From Flintibacter sp. KGMB00164 (GTDB lineage: Bacteria > Bacillota > Clostridia > Oscillospirales > Oscillospiraceae), in contig NZ_CP044227.1 in the NCBI RefSeq assembly GCF_008727735.1, positions 2,119,001-2,183,000 on the forward strand: a stretch of DNA of 64,000 nucleotides, written 5' to 3'. The position numbers were made by a program, and so were the translations under genes. The notes below the pieces were generated by a model. The model was given only the letters and a program-made list of their open reading frames with translations, had not been told where the DNA came from and ran no database searches. Shown one piece after another: positions 38,529 through 46,641 of this stretch. Numbering within the stretch: position 1 is the first letter of the stretch; every line of letters begins with the position of its first letter.

Positions 38529-39737
38529 TTATGTTGCATACTGGTCACGGTATTGTTTGGGTGTCATGCCCATAACCTTTTTGAATGCCTGCCCAAAATG
38601 ACTTTGGGAGGAAAACCCAAGTTGATAGGCAATTTCTCCATACGTTGCCTTAGTGTAGCGCAGTGCCTGCAAGGAAGAATGGATTTTCTGCTCCATGATA
38701 TAGTCCATCAGAGGGATTCCCTCTTCCTTCATAAACAGTTGAGAGAGATAATTTCGGGTTACACCCAACTCATCTGCCAGCTCTACAACGGTAATCTTTT
38801 GACGAAGCCGCTTTCCCACTTCTTCCTTGCATCGGGTTACCAGGGCATTTTTCTGCATTCCGCTGATATGGTCCCGAACAAGAGTGGTATAGTGCGCCTC
38901 CGCCTGTCGCGCCAGAGCAATCACTTCATCTGCATGCAGAAGCTCTTCTACCTGCAGGACATAGGCGTCGGATAAAGAATAGGCGATTTCAGATGGGATC
39001 CCGCCTGCGATGGCTGAACGGCTGGATAGGGCTATCAAGGTAATGGCTATGTTTTTAGCGTGGCGCAAAGGGTTATTAGCCAGGGTCCCAATTTCGCCCA
39101 CATAGGTCTCCTGAATACTTTTGCGCAGTGACTCCAGATCGCCCCGCCGGATACTGTCCTGCTCCCGCTCCTCCTGACTATATGGATTATGGACCTTGCC
39201 TTGCCCGTTGTAATTGTCATACACATGATCCAGCTTTTTCTGGACCAGTCCTTTTAAGTGTTCCTCCTCAGTTCCCCGGGCCATGATTTCCGTCCAGCTC
39301 AGATAGATGCCGGTAAGATGGTGGTACAGCATGGACAAAAGAGAAAAGAAAAATTCCAGCGTGCAGCTTGACATGCGATAGGGCTTTTGCGGATCCATAT
39401 GATGAATCCGTACCATCTGCTGTGTGATCTCTTGGCTGCGCTGCACAAGACAGCCGGGACCAACAAGAAAGATTCCCTGCTCTTTGGCATGGATGATTCC
39501 ATATACCACGGCATCCAGTTCAAAATACAGCTTTGGAGCACTGACAGATGCTTTTTCCAGCAGCATGGCTTCCAAATCAGGATCACACCGCAGGGGGTCT
39601 GGGTATCCGCCTTGATCGGCATAGGTACACTGGTACTCAGCATCAGCAGTATAGCAGCGGATGGGTACATGGCTCAAATGGACCAGATGACTGCACAGCT
39701 CAGTTGTATCTAACAAGCGTATCACCCACCTTTCCAT
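38529..39737 (-). CDS. AraC-family regulator
   Basis: 402 aa. The C-terminal 100 residues form the double helix-turn-helix (KITVVELADELGVTRNYLSQLF, then YGEIAYQLGFSSQSHFGQAFKKVMGMTPKQYR). The N-terminal 290 residues are an unrecognised sensor region. No good ribosome binding site precedes ATG 39737; AAAGGTGG sits just inside the frame, so a TTG or GTG a few codons in could be the real start. Located downstream of the GH43/GPH/GH5 operon, which it probably controls. Confidence 0.88.
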   Translation of the reverse strand: MERWVIRLLDTTELCSHLVHLSHVPIRCYTADAEYQCTYADQGGYPDPLRCDPDLEAMLLEKASVSAPKLYFELDAVVYGIIHAKEQGIFLVGPGCLVQRSQEITQQMVRIHHMDPQKPYRMSSCTLEFFFSLLSMLYHHLTGIYLSWTEIMARGTEEEHLKGLVQKKLDHVYDNYNGQGKVHNPYSQEEREQDSIRRGDLESLRKSIQETYVGEIGTLANNPLRHAKNIAITLIALSSRSAIAGGIPSEIAYSLSDAYVLQVEELLHADEVIALARQAEAHYTTLVRDHISGMQKNALVTRCKEEVGKRLRQKITVVELADELGVTRNYLSQLFMKEEGIPLMDYIMEQKIHSSLQALRYTKATYGEIAYQLGFSSQSHFGQAFKKVMGMTPKQYRDQYAT

Positions 39738-39810
39738 TTTATTTTACCAGGAAGGCGCTTAAAGAACTACTGTAACATGGTATTTCTTTTCCAAATCATT
39801 TACTTAAAAA

Positions 39811-39846
39811 CAGGCGAACTATGGGGCTGTGCCCACAGTTCGCCTG
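39811..39846 (-). terminator. Terminator of the glycoside hydrolase operon
   Basis: AGGCGAACT stem, extended by GGGC/GCCC inside, followed on the minus strand by TGTTTTTAAG. Confidence 0.8.
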
Positions 39847-39850
39847 TTTG

Positions 39851-41500
39851 TTAATCGTCTACAGGACGATCCTCGTCGGCCAGATATTCAAAGAAATCAA
39901 AGTCGGCATAGTGGCTGTGCTTCACTCGGTCGGCGCAGGTGATGCCTACCATAGTGCCGGTAAACTCTCCAAACTTGCAGTATTCATCAGAGAAATGAGC
40001 GGTGGCAAAGCAGCGGCCGATGGCATGGTACTCCTGATTATCATAGCTCCAGAAGAACTGTGCCTTACGTCCTTCAATGGTCAGACGCAGATAGATAGGC
40101 ACATCGTCCACGGGAATACGGGTATTGAGAAATTCTGTTTTCTCTCCGTTTTCCAAATGGATGATAGACAGGGCGCTGCGGCCCAGGGTCTCGCTGTAAT
40201 ACTTGCGCAGGTTGATATAGTTCATATTATCGTAGTACAGAATGAGACCCGCGCTGTGCTGGTGTACCTCGGGGATAAAGTCCATCTTGGTGGTGATCCG
40301 TGCATGGACGCTGGTAAGCTTACGGGCCAGGATACTCACCTTGTTCAGTGAGGTGCGGGACTCCTGGCCCCGCAGGCGCACCCAACCGGGACGAGCCGTG
40401 ACATCGGCAAACCGGGAGGGCATGATACGGGGGGCATAGTAAAAATTCCCCAGCTGAGGGCTGTCAAAGTCATCAAACGCAGGCGGCATCTGGAGGGGAA
40501 CCTCGGGCAAGTGAGACTCGGGAACCTCCATCTTGGCCAGATTGGAGCCGTCTGCCATCCGCAGCCAGCCATCCTCCGTCCACATCATCTTCTGGATGGC
40601 CGTCTCACGACCCAGGGTGCAGCTAAGTTCGGGAACAAAGGGGCGCGCGCACAGGTGGACCAGGTAGACCTCGCCGGTGGGCAGTTCCACATAGCTGCCA
40701 TGTCCGGATTTTTGCAGTACAGAATCGGGATTGAAATACTTTGGCTTGAGGTGATCCGGGTCGCTGCGCTCGTAGGACACACCGGGCACACTGGTCACAA
40801 TGGGATTTTGGGGATCTCGCTCATAGGGACCCCAGACCTGGGAACTGCGGCCCATGGTGACGCAGTGGTTATAGCCCGTGCCGCCCTCGGCACACATAAT
40901 GTAGTAATACTCGCCTCGCTTGGTCAGGTGGGGCGCTTCGATGCAGCCGCGATCCGTTCCGCCGCGCCACATCCGTTTGGGGTAGCCCACGATTTCCTTC
41001 TTTACCGGGTCGTACTCCACCATGCAGATGGAGCCAGGCTTTTCATAGCCCAGGCGGGTCTCCCACTCCAGAGAGACGATGTATTTCTTGCCGTTGTCAT
41101 CATGGAAAATGGAGGCGTCAAAGCCAGAGGAGTGCAGATACACCGGCTCGCTCCAGGGGCCGCGGATGTCCTTGGCCGTGATAAGGTAGTTGTCCACATC
41201 AAAGTAGCGGGCATTCATGGAGTTCATCACGCCGTAGACCACGTAGAACAGATCCTCTTCCTGGCAGTAGGTGAGGCAGGGCGCCCAGATTCCCTTGGCG
41301 CTGGGTAGCTTTTTCAGATCTACCTTCTCGTCATCCGTGAGGACATGGGTGTAAAGCTCCCAGTGCTTTAAGTCCCTGGAGTGATAGATGGGAATGCCGG
41401 GGAACCATTCGAAGGTGGATACCGCCAGGTAGTAGTCGTCCCCCTTGCGGCAGATGCAGGGGTCCGGGTTAAAACCGGGAAGAATGGGATTTTTAATCAT
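39851..41500 (-). CDS. GH43 beta-xylosidase-type glycoside hydrolase
   Basis: 549 aa. An N-terminal five-bladed propeller with catalytic residues D13 (GFNPDPCI), D128 (SGFDASIFHD) and E188 (GCIEAPHL), and a C-terminal beta-sandwich (about 335-540), the layout of GH43 subfamily 11-12 beta-xylosidases. No signal peptide, so it cleaves imported oligosaccharides. Last gene of the GH5 / GPH transporter / GH43 operon. Xylo- or arabino-specificity cannot be settled from sequence. Confidence 0.92.
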   Translation of the reverse strand: MIKNPILPGFNPDPCICRKGDDYYLAVSTFEWFPGIPIYHSRDLKHWELYTHVLTDDEKVDLKKLPSAKGIWAPCLTYCQEEDLFYVVYGVMNSMNARYFDVDNYLITAKDIRGPWSEPVYLHSSGFDASIFHDDNGKKYIVSLEWETRLGYEKPGSICMVEYDPVKKEIVGYPKRMWRGGTDRGCIEAPHLTKRGEYYYIMCAEGGTGYNHCVTMGRSSQVWGPYERDPQNPIVTSVPGVSYERSDPDHLKPKYFNPDSVLQKSGHGSYVELPTGEVYLVHLCARPFVPELSCTLGRETAIQKMMWTEDGWLRMADGSNLAKMEVPESHLPEVPLQMPPAFDDFDSPQLGNFYYAPRIMPSRFADVTARPGWVRLRGQESRTSLNKVSILARKLTSVHARITTKMDFIPEVHQHSAGLILYYDNMNYINLRKYYSETLGRSALSIIHLENGEKTEFLNTRIPVDDVPIYLRLTIEGRKAQFFWSYDNQEYHAIGRCFATAHFSDEYCKFGEFTGTMVGITCADRVKHSHYADFDFFEYLADEDRPVDD

Positions 41501-41518
41501 AGCAGCACGTTCCTCCTA

Positions 41519-42886
41519 TCAGTTACCTTCCATTTTTCTCTTTTCCAGGTCCGCAAGGATGCCGCTGAACTCCTTGTCCAGGTGCCAGAACTTCATGATG
41601 ATCAGGCCGCACACATACACCACAATGGGAATCCAGACGAAACAGACCTCGATGGAGAACAGGGCTTCCGCAGTCTGTACCGCAGCCTCGCCCACATAGC
41701 CGCCAATCTCCAGGATAAGGCCCAGAAGAGCGGAGCCGATGCCGTTGCCGATCTTATATCCAAAGCTGCACGCGCTGTTGACCAGGCCCTCGGTGCGGTA
41801 ACCGGTTTTCCACTCGCCGTAGTCAATGGTATCAGATACCATAGCCCACATGGTGGCGCCGCCGCAGGCATTTCCGATGCCGCGGATCACGCTGGAGACC
41901 ACGATCAGGTTCATAGCGCCGCCGGAATAGTTCAGCACCAGCATACCCACGATGTCAAAAACCAGGCCCAGTGCAAAGACATTGCGCTTTCCAAAACGCT
42001 TGACCAGCATGGCGATGAAGAACATGCTCACGATCTGCACTACATTGAAGATGCCGTTGATGGTAGTAACCAGGTTCTTGTCCCCCAGAATATCCTTGGC
42101 ATAAAAGACAGTGGCGCCGCCGTTTACGGAATACATCAGGAAGAAGAGAGCCAGCATCCCGGTCATCATGATCCAGTACTTATTCTGGAACAGTGCTTTT
42201 ACGCCTGTGGCAAAGGGCACATCCTTTGCCTCTCCATCCTTGACTGCGGGGCGCACACGCTCTTTGGTACCAAAGAAGTTGATGAGAAATGCCGCCACAG
42301 AGACAGCGCCCAGCACCACAAACGCCTTGGTCCAGGCAGAGGCGGTGTTGCCAAACAGCTCCACCAGGGGAAGGGTAAAGGTGTTGATGGTCAGCGTGCC
42401 GGCAGTGGCCAGCAGGTTGCGGAAAATACTCAGAACCGAGCGCTCATAAGGGTCCTGGGTCATCAGAGCGTTCAGTGCGGAATAAGGAACGTTGATGGCC
42501 GTATAGACCACCGTGGAAACCAGATTGTATGTAACAAATACGTACACCAGCTTCGCCCCGGAGGACCAGCCTGCGGGGACGGAGAACAGCAACACGCCGG
42601 ACACCGCAAAGGGGATGCACATGCGCAGAAGCCACGGCCTTGCCTTGCCAAAGCGGGACTTGGTGCGGTCCACAATGACACCCATGATAATGTCGCTCAC
42701 ACCGTCAAACACTCTGGAAATCAGCATGATCACACCCACAGCCGCGCTGCTTACCCCGGCGTAATCGGTGTAGTAGAACATGAGGTATACCGACATGGCG
42801 GTGTAGATAATGTTGCAGCCAAAGTCGCCGCATCCATAGGAAAAGCGCTCCAGAATCTTACGAAACGTCAACTTCTCTTTTACCAT
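41519..42886 (-). CDS. GPH-family sugar:cation symporter
   Basis: 455 aa, twelve membrane helices. GPH (MelB/XynP) signatures are FSYGCGDFGCNIIYTAMSVYLMFYYTDYAG at the N-terminus, DIIMGVIVDRTKSRFGKARPWLL and YGEWKTGYRTEGLVNSACSFGYKIGNGIG. Imports the glycosides used by the flanking GH5 and GH43 enzymes, most likely beta-linked xylo- or gluco-oligosaccharides. Confidence 0.93.
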   Translation of the reverse strand: MVKEKLTFRKILERFSYGCGDFGCNIIYTAMSVYLMFYYTDYAGVSSAAVGVIMLISRVFDGVSDIIMGVIVDRTKSRFGKARPWLLRMCIPFAVSGVLLFSVPAGWSSGAKLVYVFVTYNLVSTVVYTAINVPYSALNALMTQDPYERSVLSIFRNLLATAGTLTINTFTLPLVELFGNTASAWTKAFVVLGAVSVAAFLINFFGTKERVRPAVKDGEAKDVPFATGVKALFQNKYWIMMTGMLALFFLMYSVNGGATVFYAKDILGDKNLVTTINGIFNVVQIVSMFFIAMLVKRFGKRNVFALGLVFDIVGMLVLNYSGGAMNLIVVSSVIRGIGNACGGATMWAMVSDTIDYGEWKTGYRTEGLVNSACSFGYKIGNGIGSALLGLILEIGGYVGEAAVQTAEALFSIEVCFVWIPIVVYVCGLIIMKFWHLDKEFSGILADLEKRKMEGN

Positions 42887-42927
42887 TGTTTTTCCCTCTC
42901 ATTCCTTGCATTTGTTAGCGTGGATCG

Positions 42928-44112
42928 TTAGGTGCCGCTGGATACCGGAAACCAGCCTTCGGAAACGCTCTTTCCCAAATCCCAGCAGTCCCAGCCGTAC
43001 CAGTTGGGATCATTGGCAGGGTCCAGCAGCAGCTTATAGTTCCAGTAGTAGTGGCCGCAGCCGTGGTTCCAGGCGTCCAACTGAGCCTGGGCAATGGAGC
43101 GGTAGAGCTGCTTGCGGTTTGTGTCAGAGAGTCGGTTGTCCTGCTGGGAGAAATCCATTCCATTGAGAACGGACTGTCCGCCTTTGGTATCTACACCCAC
43201 GGCCAGAGAATTAAACAGGCTCCACTCGCCGCAGATAACATCCACATACTCCTGCACCTGGGCAATCTCCTTGGCGTAGTGTTCCTGGATATAGGAGAGG
43301 TAGCCCTCCTGAGTCTGTTCACAGCCCATGCTCTCAGCCATCATCAAATACTGATGGGTATCCAAAATTACGTTGCGGAAGTTTCCGTTCTGGAAAAAGT
43401 CCTTCCAGGCATGAAGCTGGAAGCCATCGTGGAAGACAACGTATTTATCCGCATCCATGTGCTTACGGATCCGGTCATAGGCCTTTGTATAGAAGTCACG
43501 GAGGAATTCCAGGGTAATGGGGGCGCTCCCCTTTGCCAGTTCCGGATCTACCGGAGAATAGCGGTTTGAAATATCAAACACATCCCATGCGGCATCGGTA
43601 AGCGGCTCATTCACAGGCTCGATCCCCAGCAGTCCCTTCCGTGTTCCGTAGCGCTGAGCCAGCCGCTCCAGAACATCCAGCACAAAGTCCACTTCCTCAG
43701 GCATCTGGCTCCACTTGCACACGCCGGAAATGCCGCCGTTATCAAAGCCATTCTGGCTCATAGGAACGGTATGCAGATCCAGCAGGATGGAAAGTCCATA
43801 TTTCTCCGCCCAGCAAAAGGCCTTGTCCAGCTCTTCGATACAGCCAACAAAGGGAGGCCGGTCTCCGAAAATGAAGTGCGGAATGGGAATGCGGACACTG
43901 TTCATTCCCATGTGGGCAATGTGGGCAAAGTCCCGCTCAGTGATGTATTCGCTGCGGTGGATCTTCAGCCGCATCCCAAACATCTGCGGAGACAGCTGGT
44001 GGGCCAGGTAGTATTCATCTTCTGCAGTCGTGCCGTCAAACAGCGCAGGGCTCATCCATTTTTCCAGGACCAACCAGTTCCCTAAATTAACTCCGTTGAT
44101 CTTTTTCATCAT
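42928..44112 (-). CDS. GH5 glycoside hydrolase, exo-beta-1,3-glucanase-like
   Basis: 394 aa, no signal peptide. The start INGVNLGNWLVLEKWMSPALF resembles the GVNLGGWLVLExW block of GH5 subfamily 9 (Exg1-like) enzymes. Acid/base E169 in EPVNEP and nucleophile E296 in ICGEWS are present, as is SVRIPIPHF. First gene of the operon, after GGGGG and ATG. Acts inside the cell on imported beta-glucosides or beta-1,3-glucan fragments (inferred). Confidence 0.88.
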   Translation of the reverse strand: MMKKINGVNLGNWLVLEKWMSPALFDGTTAEDEYYLAHQLSPQMFGMRLKIHRSEYITERDFAHIAHMGMNSVRIPIPHFIFGDRPPFVGCIEELDKAFCWAEKYGLSILLDLHTVPMSQNGFDNGGISGVCKWSQMPEEVDFVLDVLERLAQRYGTRKGLLGIEPVNEPLTDAAWDVFDISNRYSPVDPELAKGSAPITLEFLRDFYTKAYDRIRKHMDADKYVVFHDGFQLHAWKDFFQNGNFRNVILDTHQYLMMAESMGCEQTQEGYLSYIQEHYAKEIAQVQEYVDVICGEWSLFNSLAVGVDTKGGQSVLNGMDFSQQDNRLSDTNRKQLYRSIAQAQLDAWNHGCGHYYWNYKLLLDPANDPNWYGWDCWDLGKSVSEGWFPVSSGT

Positions 44113-44545
44113 ATTTTTCCCCCTTTTGGAGTGTTATCTTGGCTTAAAGTATAATTATGAACACTTTTGTGGTATATCAAAAAAGTAAGAAGCATATCAA
44201 GAACAACAGGCGAGGAGTCATTTTCGATGAAATAGATAATTGTACACGTTGTTTTTTGTGCTTAATGACGGTTACTATTGGAAAGGACCTATACATAAGA
44301 TGCCAAAGGTCTTGCTCGAATCTCCCCTGCCAAAATACCGGGATCAGCCCCGAAACGAGCCGCATGGAATGTGACATAAACTCAGGCGATTCCCCAGTTG
44401 GTAACCCCGCAAGCATAGTGGAAGTTCTGTTCTGAAGGCATGTGCATTTTTTAACCAAGTTCACATCGACTTTTTCCTGTGAGTACGGTATACTTTCAAT
44501 GAATGATTCGCCATAGGAAAAGCCTTTGGAAAGGAATGAGTCGTC
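44113..44545. other. Gene-free divergent region, GH5 operon / larA
   Basis: About 430 bases with lower GC than the flanks. A minus-strand TTGATA-17-TAATTA lies before the GH5 gene. A TATACT at 44489-44494 with a weak -35 points to larA. Between them I see no RNA motif and no ORF with a ribosome binding site; the middle may be a decayed gene remnant. Confidence 0.5.
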
Positions 44546-45841
44546 ATGGTGATTGAACCTATGAAATGCGGAACAGAAGAATTTGAGGTCCACCTGCCCG
44601 AGGAGCTGATTGCAGCAGAGCTGGAACCCAATCGGGTGGAACTTCCCCAGCGGACACCGGCAGAGCACATCCGCTGGGCTCTGGACCATCCGGTGGACTC
44701 TGCACCGCTGAAGGAGCTGGTAAAGGCCGGGGATAAGGTGTGCATTGTCATCTCCGATGTCACCCGCCGCTGGCAGTCTCCGGAAACCTATATCCCGGTG
44801 CTGATCGCGGAACTGGAATCCGCCGGCATCCGGGATGAGGACATGCTGATCATCTCCGCCACCGGGACACACCGCCGCCAGACCCCGGAAGAGCACATGG
44901 GCCTGGTGACAAAGGAGGTCTACGAGCGCATTGAGCTGGTGGATCATGTGTGTACCGATGAGGAAAACCTCTCTTATGTGGGCACCACCTCCCGGGGAAC
45001 TCCGGTGTGGCTGGATAAGCGGGCTCTGGCTTGCGACAAAATCATCCTCACCGGAGGCGTGGTATACCACTTCATGGCGGGCTTCGGCGGCGGCCGCAAG
45101 AGCATTCTCCCAGGCATTGCCGGCCGGGAGACCATTATGAAAAACCATAATCTAGCTCTGAATCCCGGTCTTGGAAACGGCTCCAATCCCCAGGTCCGCA
45201 GCGCCAATATGAATGCGACTAACCCGGTCCATGCCGATATGATGGAAGCGTGCTCCATGGTCAGCCCCACTTTCCTGGTGAACGTGGTGGTCAACGATGA
45301 CCAGCAGGTCATCGCCGCCTTTGCCGGCAACTGGATCACCGCCCACCGGGCGGCATGCGACCTGGTCGACCGGATGTACGGTGTACCGGCTAAGGAAAAG
45401 ACACCTCTGGTAATTGCCAGTGCCGGCGGCTTTCCGAAAGATCTGAACTTTTATCAGACCATCAAAACCCTCTCCAATGCTCTGGAGGTGGTAGATGAGG
45501 GAGGCACTATTATTTTGGTGACCCGGTCCCAGGAGGGCTTCGGCAATGGGGATACCCAGCGCCAGATTGCGGGTTTTGCTACCATGGTAGAACGGGAAAA
45601 GGACCTGCGTGAAAATTTCTCCATCGGTGCGTTCATCGGTTACCTCTTTGCTGAGAGTGCCGAAAAGTACCATATGATTGTCGTCACCGGTATGGATCAG
45701 GCGGACTTCGGCACCTCCAATATCCACGTAGTTAAAACCCTGGATCAGGCTCTGGCGCTGTCGCGGGAGTTCAATGGCGGCAAAGACCTGCGTGCCACAC
45801 TGATGCCCCATGGTGCAAATACTCTGCCCAAGTTTGCATAA
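44546..45841 (+). CDS. larA: LarA-type nickel-pincer racemase (lactate racemase family)
   Basis: 431 aa. Residues that hold the nickel-pincer nucleotide and catalyse hydride transfer align one position after those of L. plantarum LarA: H109 (TGTHR), H175 (YHFMAGF), K185 (GGGRKSILPG) and H201 (KNHN). It should interconvert D- and L-lactate or another 2-hydroxyacid. No larB, larC or larE cofactor genes are nearby. The exact substrate is uncertain because LarA homologues are diverse. Confidence 0.85.
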   Translation: MVIEPMKCGTEEFEVHLPEELIAAELEPNRVELPQRTPAEHIRWALDHPVDSAPLKELVKAGDKVCIVISDVTRRWQSPETYIPVLIAELESAGIRDEDMLIISATGTHRRQTPEEHMGLVTKEVYERIELVDHVCTDEENLSYVGTTSRGTPVWLDKRALACDKIILTGGVVYHFMAGFGGGRKSILPGIAGRETIMKNHNLALNPGLGNGSNPQVRSANMNATNPVHADMMEACSMVSPTFLVNVVVNDDQQVIAAFAGNWITAHRAACDLVDRMYGVPAKEKTPLVIASAGGFPKDLNFYQTIKTLSNALEVVDEGGTIILVTRSQEGFGNGDTQRQIAGFATMVEREKDLRENFSIGAFIGYLFAESAEKYHMIVVTGMDQADFGTSNIHVVKTLDQALALSREFNGGKDLRATLMPHGANTLPKFA

Positions 45842-45844
45842 ACT

Positions 45845-45888
45845 TTATCAAAAATCCGGATGGGAAACTCCATCCGGATTTTTGATAA
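45845..45888 (+). terminator. Terminator of larA
   Basis: A 19-bp perfect stem (TTATCAAAAATCCGGATGG and its complement) around a 6-base loop, with T5 inside the 3' arm. Confidence 0.85.
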
Positions 45889-45926
45889 GCCAGCCAGCTG
45901 GTCTTTGCACCTGCCCCACTTATAAC

Positions 45927-45955
45927 TTGAAAACCACCCCAGGAAATGCTATATT
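45927..45955 (+). promoter_or_regulatory. Promoter of the THEP1 leader
   Basis: TTGAAA (45927-45932), 17-nt spacer, TATATT (45950-45955); start expected near 45961. Confidence 0.6.
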
Positions 45956-45960
45956 TTATA

Positions 45961-46111
45961 CCTGAAACAAATTCTCCTTCCCTCCCATAAGGTTCAAAGT
46001 AAAGTTGAAAACACTTTGGCGAGCCGCCCGTGATCAAACTATTTTGATTGGGATGATCACAAGCCAAGCACTTATATTATTCAGGCCCGAGGCAGAGCCT
46101 CGGGCCTTTTT
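45961..46111 (+). ncRNA. Riboswitch-like structured leader with terminator before the THEP1 gene
   Basis: The 5' end CCTGAA (45961-45966) pairs with TTCAGG (46080-46085), enclosing ATAAG/CTTAT (45987-45991 with 46071-46075), CAAAGT/ACTTTG (45995-46000 with 46013-46018) and GTGATCA/TGATCAC (46030-46036 with 46054-46060). The outer stem shares two bases with a terminator GGCCCGAGGC/GCCTCGGGCC (46084-46106) followed by T5. The ribosome binding site comes directly after. Known riboswitch cores I checked by eye do not match. Confidence 0.5.
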
Positions 46112-46125
46112 ATGGAGGTGTCCCC

Positions 46126-46641
46126 ATGCGTCCCATTTTGATCATCGGCGCCCGCGGTGCGGGCAAGACCACTCTCATCCGCCGCCTGCTCTCAGATATG
46201 TCCCGCCCGGTGCGGGGATTTTATACTGCCAACCTGCCAACCGAGCCGTCAGGCACGCACAGCACCTATCTGCACCCCGCCTGGCAGCCCCAGGAGGGGC
46301 GCACCTACACGCCGGACAATCAGGTAGGCCGCTGGAACGGACAGACCATGTGCCCCTTTCCTGAGGTATTTGACACCCTTGGGGTATCCTGTCTGGCCAA
46401 TATACCTCCGCAGTCTTTGGTTGTCATGGACGAACTGGGCTTTCTGGAGTCCCAGGCTCCCCGGTTTACCCAGGCGGTGCTGGACGCTCTGAGCGGCCCC
46501 GCCCAGGTCCTTGCCGCGGTGAAAGACCGGCCCGATGTTCCCTTTCTCCAGGCTGTCCTGGCCCATCCCCAGGCACAGGTATTCCGTCTGACCCCGGAAA
46601 ACCGCCAAGAGCTCTATGGACAGATCCGTGCACTGTTATAA
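46126..46641 (+). CDS. THEP1-like nucleoside-triphosphatase
   Basis: 171 aa P-loop NTPase: Walker A GARGAGKTT (8-16), Walker B LVVMDELGFLE, and a C-terminal DRPDVPFLQ region, as in THEP1-family proteins. GGAGG before the ATG lies directly after a terminator stem. The 3' end overlaps the convergent flippase gene by 6 bases. The cellular role of bacterial THEP1 is unclear. Confidence 0.8.
   Translation: MRPILIIGARGAGKTTLIRRLLSDMSRPVRGFYTANLPTEPSGTHSTYLHPAWQPQEGRTYTPDNQVGRWNGQTMCPFPEVFDTLGVSCLANIPPQSLVVMDELGFLESQAPRFTQAVLDALSGPAQVLAAVKDRPDVPFLQAVLAHPQAQVFRLTPENRQELYGQIRALL

Noticed and set aside
44157-44435. Frame of 92 codons upstream of larA
   Set aside because: No ribosome binding site; composition and lack of motifs suggest intergenic DNA or a decayed remnant.
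45961-46111. Known riboswitches (TPP, FMN, SAM, purine, c-di-GMP, Moco, THF, fluoride) before the THEP1 gene
   Set aside because: None of their conserved cores could be seen, so it is listed only as an orphan candidate.
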